This document shows, in pieces, positions 36,245 to 46,009 of a DNA stretch of 64,000 bases. This DNA is from Bacteroidota bacterium (lineage in GTDB: Bacteria; Bacteroidota; Bacteroidia; NS11-12g; UBA955), in NCBI GenBank assembly GCA_024103355.1, contig JAGFIU010000031.1:1-64000 (forward strand), in the 5' to 3' direction. Position numbers and translations under genes: made by a program. The notes under the pieces were generated by a model, which was not told the DNA's origin, did not search any database, and saw only the letters and a list, made by a program, of their open reading frames with translations. Numbering within the stretch: position 1 is the first letter of the stretch; each line of letters starts with the position of its first letter.

Positions 36245-37585
36245 TTATTGTTCAATGTAAAATGATCTTAATTCTCCTTTAGTTTTCTTCCACTGCACCT
36301 CAGCAATTTTGTATTCATAAAAAGCAACAGTATAATTGTTTTGCGCGTTGGCATAAGCATTTTGAGCATCCAAAACATCTGTCAAAGAGGCTAACCCATT
36401 GTGATAGTTATTCTGTATATTATACAATACCTCTTCTGCAAGTTGCATATTTGCTTCTTGAATTCCAAGACTAATCAGAGCGTTTTTGATTTGAGTATAG
36501 GCATTTTCGGCAGCCATCTTCAGCGCCCGTTTTGTATCCATCAGATCTGTTTCAAGTTTACGGATTGAAATTTCTGCCTGCATAGATTTTGAGTGAATCG
36601 CAAATCCATTAAAAATGGGAATTCTTAAATTTAAACTAACAGAAGAAAAGTCAGAACGATTCACGCCACTATTTGCATCAGTAAAGTATGGGAAAGCATC
36701 TCCCATGCTTAAATATCCATAGTTGGCACTGAGTCCTAATGTTGGATATCTTGCTGCATTGATTGAACTCTTGTTGAGTCTTAACAAATCACCTTGTTTT
36801 TGCAGCAACTGAACTTCAGTCCGATTTTCTAAATTAACTTCTTCTTTTGGAACAAGTTTCGGCTTTTCGTCAAATAGATTATCAGGAAATACAATTTGAA
36901 CGGACATATCCATACCAATAAGATATTTCAATGCGTTTTCTTGTAATTCAAGCGCATTTTCCAGTTGAGATTTTGAACTTCTGAGATTATTCAATGACAC
37001 ATTAATTCTATCCAAGTCTATCTGTTTTGCAATTCCGTTTGAAACCATATTGGAGATTACTTCTTGAACCTTAGATGTATTTTCTAATGTCAATGAAATA
37101 GTCTTAATCTGAGATTTGGTTTTATATACATCAAAATACGCATTTGCAACTTTCTCAATAATTTGTTCTTCCGTAAGGTTGGCATTGATCTGATAAAACT
37201 CTTTGGTAGTTTTAGCTGCTCTTAATCCCTGAAATACCGACATATTAAATAGTTGTTGATCAAGTTGTACTACTGCATTTGATTGCCATGGGACACCCAT
37301 CTTGATTATTTGAGTTTGTCCCCCAAAGTCTAATGCCATTTGTTGTAAAATCATGTTGTTAGTTAACCCTACAGCACCATTAATTTGAGGAAATACGTTT
37401 GCTCTTACTTCTTGGATTTGATAATTAGCATTTTCAACATCCAGATTTGCTTTTATTGCTTCTGCCTTATTTTTAAGAGCGTATGTACACGCGTCTTTTA
37501 GGGTTAATGTAGTCTGCGCATTTACGCCTATGTATGTAATTATGAAAACAAACAGTAGTGTTAATGCTTTTATAATGTTATTCAT
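36245..37585 (-). CDS. TolC-family outer-membrane efflux protein
   Basis: 446 residues from ATG 37585, which opens a good signal peptide (MNNIIKALTLLFVFIITYIGVNAQ); a start at 37639 would extend it awkwardly. The tandem TolC halves are visible as long helices with NXXL-type motifs (TLKDACTYALKNKAEAIKANLDVENANYQIQE; AARYPTLGLSANYGYLSMG; GLASLTDVLDAQNAYANAQNNYTVAFYEYKIAEV). It forms the outer-membrane exit duct. It is the first gene of the tolC-adaptor-RND operon; no regulator gene is adjacent. Confidence 0.93.
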   Translation of the reverse strand: MNNIIKALTLLFVFIITYIGVNAQTTLTLKDACTYALKNKAEAIKANLDVENANYQIQEVRANVFPQINGAVGLTNNMILQQMALDFGGQTQIIKMGVPWQSNAVVQLDQQLFNMSVFQGLRAAKTTKEFYQINANLTEEQIIEKVANAYFDVYKTKSQIKTISLTLENTSKVQEVISNMVSNGIAKQIDLDRINVSLNNLRSSKSQLENALELQENALKYLIGMDMSVQIVFPDNLFDEKPKLVPKEEVNLENRTEVQLLQKQGDLLRLNKSSINAARYPTLGLSANYGYLSMGDAFPYFTDANSGVNRSDFSSVSLNLRIPIFNGFAIHSKSMQAEISIRKLETDLMDTKRALKMAAENAYTQIKNALISLGIQEANMQLAEEVLYNIQNNYHNGLASLTDVLDAQNAYANAQNNYTVAFYEYKIAEVQWKKTKGELRSFYIEQ

Positions 37586-37662
37586 TCTTATTATTATTGT
37601 AGCGAAACAAATGAAGCGATTAAAGTAAATGTAAGACAATTTTATCTTATGAATTCGGGGCG

Positions 37663-37670
37663 CAAAAGTA
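37663..37670 (-). promoter_or_regulatory. -7 box for the RND efflux operon
   Basis: The minus strand reads TACTTTTG. The predicted leader to the ATG at 37585 is about 73 bases, the longest here. The rest of the 271-base divergent gap shows no regulator gene. Confidence 0.45.
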
Positions 37671-37843
37671 TTATCCTCTGGTTCATTTTCTAAAAAAAAT
37701 TAGCCTAATGCAATAAATTATCCATCCAAATATTTTCCCTCTTAACACAAAAAAAGGAAGAATAACTAAGTTACTGATTATCAGCATAATGAAAAAACTA
37801 TAAAAATTAACTTACCCCTTATTTAAAATGATAATAAATAACG

Positions 37844-37851
37844 TACATTTG
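37844..37851 (+). promoter_or_regulatory. -7 box immediately before feoA
   Basis: TACATTTG ends 5 bases before the feoA ATG at 37857, so transcription should begin at or within a couple of bases of the start codon, giving a nearly leaderless mRNA. No TTG at -33 was found. Confidence 0.5.
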
Positions 37852-37856
37852 CAGCG

Positions 37857-38087
37857 ATGGCAATTGCATTATGTGAATTAAAAAAGGGTGCTAAAGCTAC
37901 ATTAAAATGTGTCAACAACCCTTCACTTGAGTTGAAAATGCTCGAGTTTGGATTTGTGGAAGGAACAACTCTAACAGTTTCAGGTTGCGCCCCTTTTGGC
38001 GATCCCGCTATTATTGAATGTACTTGTACAAAGCTAATTCTTCGCAGGAGCGAAACTTCTCAAATCATGGTTGAACCTCAATTATAA
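37857..38087 (+). CDS. feoA: Ferrous iron transport accessory protein FeoA
   Basis: 76 residues, an SH3-like fold: CELKKGAKATLKCVNNPSLELKMLEFGFVEGTTLTVSGCAPFGDPAIIECTCTKLILRRSE. The glycine/valine spacing is that of FeoA. FeoA is a cytoplasmic partner needed for FeoB-mediated iron(II) uptake. Its 3' end overlaps feoB by 17 bases, which implies coupled translation. Confidence 0.92.
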   Translation: MAIALCELKKGAKATLKCVNNPSLELKMLEFGFVEGTTLTVSGCAPFGDPAIIECTCTKLILRRSETSQIMVEPQL

Positions 38088-40092
38088 TTTTCGGGGATTG
38101 GAATCAGAAACCACAAATATCTTACTTGTAGGGAATCCTAATTGTGGCAAAACTTCCATTTTCAATATTCTCGCTGGTCTTAATCAAAAAGTAACCAATA
38201 TACCGGGAACAACCGTAGAGAAAGTTTCCGGGAAAATTAAGATTAACAATAAAGAATACACCCTCATTGATTTACCCGGAGCCTACAGCCTTTTTCCAAA
38301 ATCCGAAGATGAGTTGGTGGCAGCTAAAGAAATTCTCAGTACCAAAAATGCAATAATTGTTTTCGTAGCTGATGCTACAAGATTGGAAAGCAACCTATTT
38401 TATTTTTCACAAATTGCAGACTTGGGGCTCCCCACCATGTTAGCTCTCAATATGGTTGACCTCGCTAAAAGTAAAGGGATTCAGATTGATACTGATGCAC
38501 TATCCCAAAAGTTGGGAGTCTTGGTTGTATCTATCAGCGCTCTCAAGTCAGAGGGTATTGAGACTCTAAAAAATACTTTTCATAAAGTAGTTTTTCCAAA
38601 CCAAAATCCATTTTACAACAGCTATAACAAATCCGAAATCGGATACAAAGATTTTGTTTCACAACAAATCAAATCCGGTAACGAAGAAAACAAGGTTGAC
38701 GAAACCCGAAAAAAAGATGCAAGCGAAAGACAAAAAATGGTTGCAGACATAATCAGCAATGTAGTTACTCGCTTGCCTTATCAAAAAAGGTTGGTTGAAA
38801 AATTAGACCAGCTATTAATTCATCCTGTTTGGGGTATTATCATCATGCTTGCAATCATGACTTTGATTTTTCAATCGGTATTTATGCTTGCCGAAGTTCC
38901 CATGCAGGGAATTGAATGGATATTTATCAAAGTCGGAGGATTTGTCAATGAATCTTTACCGGCAGGTTTCTTTAATGATTTGGTAGTGGAAGGGCTAATA
39001 TCAGGGTTAGCGGGAGTAGTGGTATTTGTTCCACAGATTGTTATTCTCTTTTTCTTTATAGGACTTTTGGAAGAAACCGGCTATATCACCAGAATCAGCT
39101 TTCTTTCTGACCGTTTTATGCGAAGATTTGGATTGAGCGGAAAATCCGTTATTCCAATGACAGGAGGATTGGCTTGTGCCATTCCCTCCATCATGGCAGC
39201 CAGAACCATAGAAAATAAAGCCGAAAGACTTGCCACTATCTTTATTATCCCCCTCATGACCTGCTCTGCGCGGCTTCCTGTTTATACTCTCTTAATTTCA
39301 ATGTTAGTACCCGAGGACAGCAGTGTTTGGATTTTTAATACCAGAGGACTCGTTCTGATGGGAATGTACCTATTGGGCTTTGTTTCTGCTCTTTTGTTTG
39401 CGTTGATATTCAGATTGTTTATCAAAGCCAAAGCCAATCATTTCTTTGTGTTAGAAATGCCTGAATTGCGTCCTCCGAGATGGAAACCGCTATTTTATAT
39501 GCTTTACAAAAAAAGTATGATGTTTTTGAGCGGAGCCGGAAAGGTAATTCTTATTGTTTCTCTTATCTTATTTTTTCTCAAGAGTTTTGGCCCCTCCGAT
39601 GACATGCAGCAAATCAAATCACGTTATCAAGCACAATATGGGAATGAACTCAGCCCTGAAATAGAACGTCAGCAAAACTCTGAACTGCTTGAAGCATCTT
39701 GGATTGGGAGAATAGGTAAAGTAATTGAACCTGCCATAAGACCATTGGGATATGATTGGAAAATCGGAATTGCTCTCACAACTTCTTTTGCTGCAAGAGA
39801 AGTTTTTGTTGGAACAATGTCTGCCATATATGGTCTTGCAGATGACGAGGAAGGTACCGGATTACGCGACATGCTACAAAAACAAACAGATCCTGTCACG
39901 GGATTACCTGTTTATACTTTCCCTGTTCTTATTTCTTTGTTGCTTTTCTATGCAATTGCTTTGCAATGCGCAAGTACCGTTGCGGTTGTCTATAAGGAGA
40001 CAAAAAGTTTGAAATATACTGCTATTCAATTGGTGAGCATGTATGGAGCTGCTTATGTAGTTTGTATGTTTGCATATAATTTCTTGAGCTAA
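38071..40092 (+). CDS. feoB: Ferrous iron transporter FeoB
   Basis: 673 residues from TTG 38071 (another TTG lies at 38098). The G domain has G1 GNPNCGKTS, G3 DLPGAYSLF, G4 NMVD and a G5-like SALKS. A spacer and two nucleoside-recognition 'gate' membrane modules follow (TGGLACAIPSIMAARTIENKAERLATIFIIPLMTCSARLPVYTLL; TTSFAAREVFVGTMSAIYG). FeoB takes up Fe2+ under low oxygen or reducing conditions, which suggests that the organism meets such niches. It overlaps feoA and lies one base before prmC. Confidence 0.95.
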   Translation: MNLNYNFRGLESETTNILLVGNPNCGKTSIFNILAGLNQKVTNIPGTTVEKVSGKIKINNKEYTLIDLPGAYSLFPKSEDELVAAKEILSTKNAIIVFVADATRLESNLFYFSQIADLGLPTMLALNMVDLAKSKGIQIDTDALSQKLGVLVVSISALKSEGIETLKNTFHKVVFPNQNPFYNSYNKSEIGYKDFVSQQIKSGNEENKVDETRKKDASERQKMVADIISNVVTRLPYQKRLVEKLDQLLIHPVWGIIIMLAIMTLIFQSVFMLAEVPMQGIEWIFIKVGGFVNESLPAGFFNDLVVEGLISGLAGVVVFVPQIVILFFFIGLLEETGYITRISFLSDRFMRRFGLSGKSVIPMTGGLACAIPSIMAARTIENKAERLATIFIIPLMTCSARLPVYTLLISMLVPEDSSVWIFNTRGLVLMGMYLLGFVSALLFALIFRLFIKAKANHFFVLEMPELRPPRWKPLFYMLYKKSMMFLSGAGKVILIVSLILFFLKSFGPSDDMQQIKSRYQAQYGNELSPEIERQQNSELLEASWIGRIGKVIEPAIRPLGYDWKIGIALTTSFAAREVFVGTMSAIYGLADDEEGTGLRDMLQKQTDPVTGLPVYTFPVLISLLLFYAIALQCASTVAVVYKETKSLKYTAIQLVSMYGAAYVVCMFAYNFLS

Positions 40093-40093
40093 T

Positions 40094-40951
40094 ATGCGAC
40101 AATCTTGGATTGATTTACTCCAAATTTCTTATTCAAGATTAAAAGACTTGGAAGAAGCTAAAGCAATTTCAAATCGTTTGATAGAAGAACTTAGTGGAAG
40201 TGACCTCATTAAGTTACAAATCAATAATAGCTATCCCGAAGTTCAACAAATCAGAAACTTTGAGACTTGTATAGAAAGATTATCCAAAGGTGAGCCGCTG
40301 CAATATGTTCTTGGATATGAGTATTTTATGGACATGAAATTAAAAGTCAATCCATCTGTTCTCATACCTCGTCCTGAAACAGAAGAATTGGTTATTATAG
40401 CCAAATCCTTTTTTATTTCTAGCAATCCCAAAAAAGCAATTGATTTCTGTACAGGCAGTGGTTGTATTGCATTAGGAGTCAAAAAAATCTCTCCAAACAT
40501 AGAGATTTGGGCTACAGATATCAGTAAAGAAGCATTGATAACCGCTGAATCAAATGCGATTGCTCAATTTGGTCAATATCATTCTATTCGCTTCATTGAG
40601 CACGATTTATTGAATAACAACAGTTTGCCTGACAGTCCGCAATTTGACCTGATTATTTCAAACCCTCCTTATATTACAGAGAAAGAAGCCGGACAGATGT
40701 CCAAAACTGTTTTAGAATTTGAACCGCATATAGCTCTTTTTGCTCAGGGTTCTGATGCGCTGATTTTTTATAAATCTCTTTTGCAAATGGCAACAAAGTA
40801 TTTGAGCCCTACAGGATTTATGCTTTGCGAAATAAATCCGCTCTACTCCTCACATTTAAAAAAATTGGGAGACGATTTGGGTTTTGAATCTGTTATTATC
40901 AAAGATATGATTGGTAAAGAGAGGTTTTGGAAGATTAGCAACACATTCTAA
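40094..40951 (+). CDS. prmC: Peptide chain release factor N5-glutamine methyltransferase
   Basis: 285 residues. It has the SAM-binding motif DFCTGSGCIALGV (117-129) and catalytic NPPY (190-193) in an N5-glutamine methyltransferase layout with an N-terminal helical domain (IPRPETEEL at about 91). It methylates the GGQ glutamine of RF1 and RF2, which speeds translation termination. It is separated from feoB by one base; its link to iron transport is probably only genomic order. Confidence 0.94.
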   Translation: MRQSWIDLLQISYSRLKDLEEAKAISNRLIEELSGSDLIKLQINNSYPEVQQIRNFETCIERLSKGEPLQYVLGYEYFMDMKLKVNPSVLIPRPETEELVIIAKSFFISSNPKKAIDFCTGSGCIALGVKKISPNIEIWATDISKEALITAESNAIAQFGQYHSIRFIEHDLLNNNSLPDSPQFDLIISNPPYITEKEAGQMSKTVLEFEPHIALFAQGSDALIFYKSLLQMATKYLSPTGFMLCEINPLYSSHLKKLGDDLGFESVIIKDMIGKERFWKISNTF

Positions 40952-41030
40952 TTAGTCAACACTTTTAAACCCATTTTATTTAGCTTAATTCTCTGCATTA
41001 GTAATGTAAAGATTCTAAAAATATGCTAAA

Positions 41031-41079
41031 TAAATTAATTTTAGCGCAACTGTTTTACATTTGCGCTAAAATTAATTTA
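41031..41079. repeat. Perfect 19-bp inverted repeat over a promoter
   Basis: Arms 41031-41049 (TAAATTAATTTTAGCGCAA) and 41061-41079 are exact reverse complements around an 11-base spacer. The inner ends TTAGCGCAA...TTGCGCTAA give a GC core. The -7 box TACATTTG (41056-41063) bridges the spacer and the right arm, and the arm ends two bases before the start codon. It could be an operator for a dimeric regulator or, in readthrough RNA from prmC, a hairpin that masks the start region. No T-run follows, so it is a poor terminator. Confidence 0.8.
41056..41063 (+). promoter_or_regulatory. -7 box for the DUF4412-like gene
   Basis: TACATTTG matches TAnnTTTG. Transcription would begin near 41068, inside the right arm of the inverted repeat, with a leader of about 14 bases. 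Confidence 0.5.
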
Positions 41080-41081
41080 CC

Positions 41082-41933
41082 ATGAAAAAAGTTACTCTTA
41101 CAATTGTATTGGTTATCTGCAGTCAACTCGTGTATTCTCAAGGGATTCTTGACCGGATTAACAAAAAGATTGGCATTAACATCAATATCAATCCGAATGG
41201 GAATCAAACAAACAACAGCAATTCTACTCATACTGAATCAAATAATAACACCAGCGATTCGAGTACTCCAACATTTAACTTTTCCGGTTTAGGGCAAAAT
41301 AATAAATGTAAAGTTGAAAAAGAATATACTTTTCAGACTGCGTTTGTAAGCGATTTTTACTCATACACTCAATCAGGAAAAGGAAAAAGTAAAGATAGTT
41401 TTAGCATGCAATATTCCTTACTATTTGAAAACAGTGGATTCTATATGGGAACAAAAGTCAATGACATAAGCAATCAAAAAGATTTTTCAGGTATGCAAAT
41501 GATAATTAGCATGAGAGATAGCTGTATTATCTCCCTTATTGATTCAAAAGAAAGTAAAATTGGGATGAGTCTTTCTTATAAAGGTAACAATGACAAGAGT
41601 AATCACACATCTCTGCCAAACTTTGTTAAGACAGGAAAAACTAAGACAATTCTAGGACAATTATGTTTTGAGTATATTGCCGAAGATGAAACTCTTAAAC
41701 AAACTCATTGGATATCAGAAAAAGATAGCAAGGTTTGGGATATATACTACAAAAACGGATATAATACCATTCCACAATCAAATATAAAGGGCTTAAATGC
41801 AAGCAAAATTGGGATTCCACTTGAATCGATAATTGAGCATAAGAAAGAAAAAACCATCAATCATATTTTTGTGAGAGAAATTAAGAAAAATCAAAATATC
41901 AAGATTAGCAGTGAAGGTTACATATTTTATTGA
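41082..41933 (+). CDS. Secreted DUF4412-like protein
   Basis: 283 residues. The signal peptide MKKVTLTIVLVICSQLVYSQ is followed by an Asn/Ser/Thr-rich low-complexity stretch (about 35-65) and a beta-rich domain with the DUF4412 features VKTGKTKTILGQLCFEYIAEDETLKQTHWISEKD. Such proteins are periplasmic or outer-membrane associated, of unknown function. An inverted repeat overlaps its promoter, so it may be tightly regulated. It converges with the OstA-like gene and overlaps it by 7 bases. Confidence 0.65.
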   Translation: MKKVTLTIVLVICSQLVYSQGILDRINKKIGINININPNGNQTNNSNSTHTESNNNTSDSSTPTFNFSGLGQNNKCKVEKEYTFQTAFVSDFYSYTQSGKGKSKDSFSMQYSLLFENSGFYMGTKVNDISNQKDFSGMQMIISMRDSCIISLIDSKESKIGMSLSYKGNNDKSNHTSLPNFVKTGKTKTILGQLCFEYIAEDETLKQTHWISEKDSKVWDIYYKNGYNTIPQSNIKGLNASKIGIPLESIIEHKKEKTINHIFVREIKKNQNIKISSEGYIFY

Positions 41934-43462
41934 GTTTCTTTATTTTTTCTTAGAAAGAACTCATCTTGCTGAGGTTTAAGTTGGATTAGCCAATTTAAGC
42001 CATCCAATGTTTTTTCATTTTCTGGTATTTCGGTTGGAGGATAAAGAATTCCGGCAGGTTCCGGATTTGGATAAAAACGAATATTGTTAATTCCTGCAGA
42101 ATCAAGATAAATGGTAATTTGTCCGCTTGCAATTTTATTTACACCACTATAAGCACTTGTATCTGTCTCATCTTCTCTAACATAATAAATCGATTGTGCT
42201 TGTCCAATCATATTAACTTTATTCAATTTGCCCTCCACAAAATAGTTGTATATTTTGTCCCCGGCCATCTGATTAAATCTATCTTCACCAAGCCATGAAG
42301 CGACAAAGCCGGTGTTGCGAACATACATATAATCGAGTTGCTTGTTTTTCATATAAACAGTAATGGTATCTCCCGTAATCTGATTGTTTTCATTCCACAA
42401 AATAGGGTTATTAAGTAAGAGAATTACGGAATCTTTCATAAAATAAATCAAGGTATCGCTTTTGCCGGAGATATCGGGAGAGAAAATTTTGGAATTTCTA
42501 AAAGCAACCAACTTTTTGAGTGCGGTATCAGAGAAATAATAGAAAGTGTCAGCCAACAAGAGCATGGTATCTTCATTCATCATTCTTTCGCTCATTGGTA
42601 AACCACTGATGATAGTCTCCTTCTTTTTTTCCATGTATAAACCCTTCTGACCATAAACTTTTATACCTTCTGAAGTATCATTCATAACAATATTTCCAAA
42701 TGCCTGACCATCTCCTGTATTGCGGTTATAGAAAAAACTATCTGCTGAAATATCAGAAACTTCTCCAAAAATAGTGGCTCTCTTACTAAAAGAAGCAAGG
42801 TTGGAAGCCGTATTATAATATCCCCAAGTACACTCTATCCTGTTTTGTTCACTTTGAATAACTGTCGGACCAAAAAAGTACGCAATTCTCCCGAGAGTAT
42901 TGTATTGTAGAGTATCACCTTTCATTGTGTACTCAGGATTTATCAAAACAACATCTTCTTTAAAAGAGGCTGTACTCGTTCTGGAGTTATAATACCCTTT
43001 TTTGCTCGTGAGCACATCATTTTCATTCACAATTTTACCACCGGCACTATATGAGCCACTTTTTGACCGCGTATCATAGTCAATAAAAGGAGTAGTAAGA
43101 GTCATTTTTCTGTCATTAAGCACAACATCTCCTGAAACCCTTGCAATCTTTGTTTTACCATCATAAAAAACCCTTGAACCACGCATATCAAAAGTATCCG
43201 GCTGGTAGATATAGACATTACCTACGCCATCGATCGTGTTATATTTATCATTGATAACCGCAGAATCACACTGAATATATACACCCTCATGAAGTACTTT
43301 GATATTACCTTTGCAATACTTTGACTGTGTTGCAGCATCAAAACGCAACTCATCTGTATTGATAATCTGAATCTTCTGTGCCTCCACATACAGAACTCCA
43401 AAAACAATGCAGAATGTCAATATGTATTTTTTCAAAACCGGCAGTTTAGTAGAAGTTAACAC
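41927..43462 (-). CDS. OstA/LptA-like periplasmic protein
   Basis: 511 residues. After a signal peptide (ILTFCIVFGVLYVEAQ), repeated LptA-type strands occur (QIINTDELRFDAATQSKYCKGNIKVLHEGVYIQCDSAVIND; DGVGNVYIYQPDTFDMRGSRVFYDGKTKIARVSGDVVLND). This matches the OstA-like N-terminal family of Bacteroidota. LptA bridges LPS across the periplasm to LptD; this longer form has many more strands and may be a combined bridge. The small gene next in the operon and ftsH overlap end to end, so the three are probably transcribed from the ftsH promoter. Confidence 0.8.
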   Translation of the reverse strand: MLTSTKLPVLKKYILTFCIVFGVLYVEAQKIQIINTDELRFDAATQSKYCKGNIKVLHEGVYIQCDSAVINDKYNTIDGVGNVYIYQPDTFDMRGSRVFYDGKTKIARVSGDVVLNDRKMTLTTPFIDYDTRSKSGSYSAGGKIVNENDVLTSKKGYYNSRTSTASFKEDVVLINPEYTMKGDTLQYNTLGRIAYFFGPTVIQSEQNRIECTWGYYNTASNLASFSKRATIFGEVSDISADSFFYNRNTGDGQAFGNIVMNDTSEGIKVYGQKGLYMEKKKETIISGLPMSERMMNEDTMLLLADTFYYFSDTALKKLVAFRNSKIFSPDISGKSDTLIYFMKDSVILLLNNPILWNENNQITGDTITVYMKNKQLDYMYVRNTGFVASWLGEDRFNQMAGDKIYNYFVEGKLNKVNMIGQAQSIYYVREDETDTSAYSGVNKIASGQITIYLDSAGINNIRFYPNPEPAGILYPPTEIPENEKTLDGLNWLIQLKPQQDEFFLRKNKETQ

Positions 43463-43764
43463 TTACAACCGGGAGTATGAATCTTTTCCTCCCCTTTTTT
43501 ATTAATGTGTCGAAGAATCTTACCTTTTTCATTAAACTCAATGAAATAAATTCTTTTGCCATTCTTGAATTTCTCCTTTGTTACCAATTTGTTGGTGGTA
43601 ATGTTATATGCTTTCACAATTTTTATTTTACCGCCATACCTTGTTTTAACAACAGTTCTCAGGCTATCAGCATTGCTCTCACCGTATCCATAACCCAAAA
43701 ATCCAAATAGAACAAAAGCAATAAAAATACTTTTCAATATGGAGAAAGGGGGTTGCGCTTTCAT
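43456..43764 (-). CDS. Small secreted or membrane protein of unknown function
   Basis: 102 residues. An N-terminal hydrophobic segment (about 8-28, ILKSIFIAFVLFGFLGYGYG) looks like a signal or anchor. It is followed by a basic beta-rich part (TRYGGKIKIVKAYNITTNKLVTKEKFKNGKRIYFIEFNEKGKIL) that resembles MORN-like or toxin-immunity-type repeat strands, and it ends HTPGCKC. It overlaps ftsH by 4 bases (ATGA) and the OstA-like gene by 7. I do not recognise the family. The tight overlaps make it a real gene. Confidence 0.7.
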   Translation of the reverse strand: MKAQPPFSILKSIFIAFVLFGFLGYGYGESNADSLRTVVKTRYGGKIKIVKAYNITTNKLVTKEKFKNGKRIYFIEFNEKGKILRHINKKGEEKIHTPGCKC

Positions 43765-45875
43765 TGTTGGTCTTCTTCGGTAGGAAGCCTTTCTTCATTA
43801 GAAACAGTTTCTGAATTGTCAGAGTTTGTATCTGTAATAATCTGAGGTTCGGGTTGGGTAGTCTCGTTATTGACCTTATCATTCTCATTGCTGTCACCCT
43901 CCATATAACTCTCATAAGTAGTTTTTGTATCAAAAGGTCTTTTACCAATGAGTTTTTCTAAATCAGATTGAAACAAGATTTCTTTTTTGAGTAATTCCTC
44001 AGCCAAAATAATGGTTTCATTCTTTTTCTCCAAAATCAACTTTTTTACAGTCTGATATGCGTGGTCTATAATTTTTCTAACTTCCTCATCAATCATCTCA
44101 GAAGTTTTCTCAGAATAAGGTTTTTGATATCCATATTCACCAGTTGGATCATAGAAAGAAACCTGCCCAACTTTCTCGCTCATACCATAAATAGTAACCA
44201 TGTTATAAGCCATTTTAGTAACGCGTTCTAAGTCATTTTGCGCTCCAGTAGAAATTTCACCAAAGAATATATCTTCAGAAGCTCTTCCACCCAATGCCAT
44301 ACACATAGTATCCAAAAGTTGATTAGTTCTGTATAAAAACTGCTCCTTGGGTAAATATTGGGCATACCCTAATGCAGCAATTCCTCGGGGGACAATGGAA
44401 ACTTTAACAAGTGGGTCTGCATGTTCAAGAAACCATCCTGCAACTGCGTGTCCGGCTTCATGATATGCAACGATTCTTTTCTCTTCGGGGCTAATTAATT
44501 TATTTTTCTTTTCCAATCCACCAATAACCCTATCTATTGCATCTTGAAAATCTTGCATCTCAACGGCAGGCTTGTTCTTACGTGCAGCTATTAGTGCCGC
44601 TTCATTACATACATTCGCAATTTCTGCACCAGCAAACCCGGGCGTTTGTGCCGCAAGTTTCTTAGGATCAACATCATCGGCAAGTTTAACAGGTTTAAGA
44701 TGGACTTTAAAAATTTGCTCGCGCCCAACTAAGTCAGGTTTATCAATAGAAATCTGTCTATCAAATCTACCCGGACGTAGCAATGCGGAATCAAGAATAT
44801 CAGGTCTGTTGGTCGCAGCAAGAATTATCACACCGCTGTCTGTCCCAAAACCATCCATTTCGGTCAGTAATTGATTAAGGGTATTTTCTCTTTCATCATT
44901 TCCTCCGCTCACAAGATTTTTCCCTCTTGCCCTACCAATTGCATCTATCTCATCAATAAAAATAATGCAAGGGGCTTTTTCTTTAGCTTGTTTGAACAAA
45001 TCGCGCACACGACTGGCACCCACCCCAACAAACATTTCGACAAAATCAGAACCGGACAAGGAAAAGAAAGGGACACCTGCTTCGCCTGCAACTGCCTTTG
45101 CCATAAGCGTTTTACCTGTACCGGGAGGTCCAACCAACAGTGCGCCTTTTGGAATCTTACCTCCCAAGTTGGTATATTTCTTTGGGTTTTTAAGAAAATC
45201 AACAATTTCCATTACCTCAACTTTGGCTTCATCCAATCCTGCAACATCTTTAAAAGTAATATTTACTTTAGTGTTTTTATCAAATAATTGCGCTCTGGAT
45301 TTTCCTATTGAAAATATCTGTCCCGGGCCTCCGGCTCCACCTCCTGACATTCTTCGCATAATAAACATCCACAATCCTATAAAAAGTGCAATCATAATAA
45401 TCCACTGTAGAATTGGTCCAATAAAATCATGTTCTGTTTTAAAATCTACAGTAATTGCGTTGACTTCTTCAGGATATTCTTTTCTGAGATTTTCCAGTTG
45501 TGTTTGGAAGTAATCAACATTTGTCTCAAAATAGAATTGAGGTACGTCTGTACTGAGAAAACTATTGCTTTTCTTCAAATTCTCATATTTTGAGTTTTCA
45601 AGAGCTTCCTTTGTTAGATACACCTTAACTACTCTATCATTAACAATCTGTACTTTCTTTACATCTTTTGCCTCAATCATTTTTTTGAGATCTTCCCATG
45701 AAGATTGAACTCCTGTATTGTTAGGTACAGCCTGAAACAATAGAATCACAATCAATAGTAGAGCAAAGATCCAATAAGCATTAAATTTGGGCTGCGTTGG
45801 TTTTTTTTGTCCTAAGTCTCCCTTTCTTTTCCCGTTCTCGTTATTAGTTGGGTTTTCGTTTTTATTAAGTTCCAT
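43761..45875 (-). CDS. ftsH: ATP-dependent zinc metalloprotease FtsH
   Basis: 704 residues. TM1 is at about 34-50 and TM2 at about 151-174, with the periplasmic domain between them. The AAA domain has Walker A GPPGTGKT (249-256) and Walker B IIFIDEID (304-311), and the zinc site is HEAGH (472-476). FtsH degrades misfolded membrane proteins and short-lived regulators. The acidic, low-complexity C-terminal tail (about 650-704) is longer than in E. coli. It is the first gene of the operon with the small unknown and the OstA-like gene; a TAACTTTG box lies upstream. Confidence 0.96.
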   Translation of the reverse strand: MELNKNENPTNNENGKRKGDLGQKKPTQPKFNAYWIFALLLIVILLFQAVPNNTGVQSSWEDLKKMIEAKDVKKVQIVNDRVVKVYLTKEALENSKYENLKKSNSFLSTDVPQFYFETNVDYFQTQLENLRKEYPEEVNAITVDFKTEHDFIGPILQWIIMIALFIGLWMFIMRRMSGGGAGGPGQIFSIGKSRAQLFDKNTKVNITFKDVAGLDEAKVEVMEIVDFLKNPKKYTNLGGKIPKGALLVGPPGTGKTLMAKAVAGEAGVPFFSLSGSDFVEMFVGVGASRVRDLFKQAKEKAPCIIFIDEIDAIGRARGKNLVSGGNDERENTLNQLLTEMDGFGTDSGVIILAATNRPDILDSALLRPGRFDRQISIDKPDLVGREQIFKVHLKPVKLADDVDPKKLAAQTPGFAGAEIANVCNEAALIAARKNKPAVEMQDFQDAIDRVIGGLEKKNKLISPEEKRIVAYHEAGHAVAGWFLEHADPLVKVSIVPRGIAALGYAQYLPKEQFLYRTNQLLDTMCMALGGRASEDIFFGEISTGAQNDLERVTKMAYNMVTIYGMSEKVGQVSFYDPTGEYGYQKPYSEKTSEMIDEEVRKIIDHAYQTVKKLILEKKNETIILAEELLKKEILFQSDLEKLIGKRPFDTKTTYESYMEGDSNENDKVNNETTQPEPQIITDTNSDNSETVSNEERLPTEEDQQ

Positions 45876-45898
45876 CCGTATTTCAGCGAATAAGTGTG

Positions 45899-45906
45899 CA
45901 AAGTTA
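45899..45906 (-). promoter_or_regulatory. -7 box for ftsH
   Basis: The minus strand reads TAACTTTG (TAnnTTTG) with a predicted leader of about 19 bases to ATG 45875. Confidence 0.5.
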
Positions 45907-46009
45907 CAACTTTGTCATAATTTAATCGTTATAGGTTTTTATTATTCGGGCAAATAAGACAATTATACTATTATTGCAACTCGATTCAGGAAAATAAATA
46001 TCAGTTATC

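Noticed and set aside
37586-37856. Possible regulator gene or operator between the RND operon and feoA
   Set aside because: Only two -7 boxes were seen; no open frame of useful length and no clear symmetric site.
43679-43948. 89-codon frame across the ftsH end
   Set aside because: Lies wholly inside ftsH and the adjoining small gene in another frame; no start signals and unlikely composition.
44871-45287. 138-codon plus-strand frame opposite ftsH
   Set aside because: Fully antisense to the conserved ATPase domain, so it is a shadow of that coding sequence.
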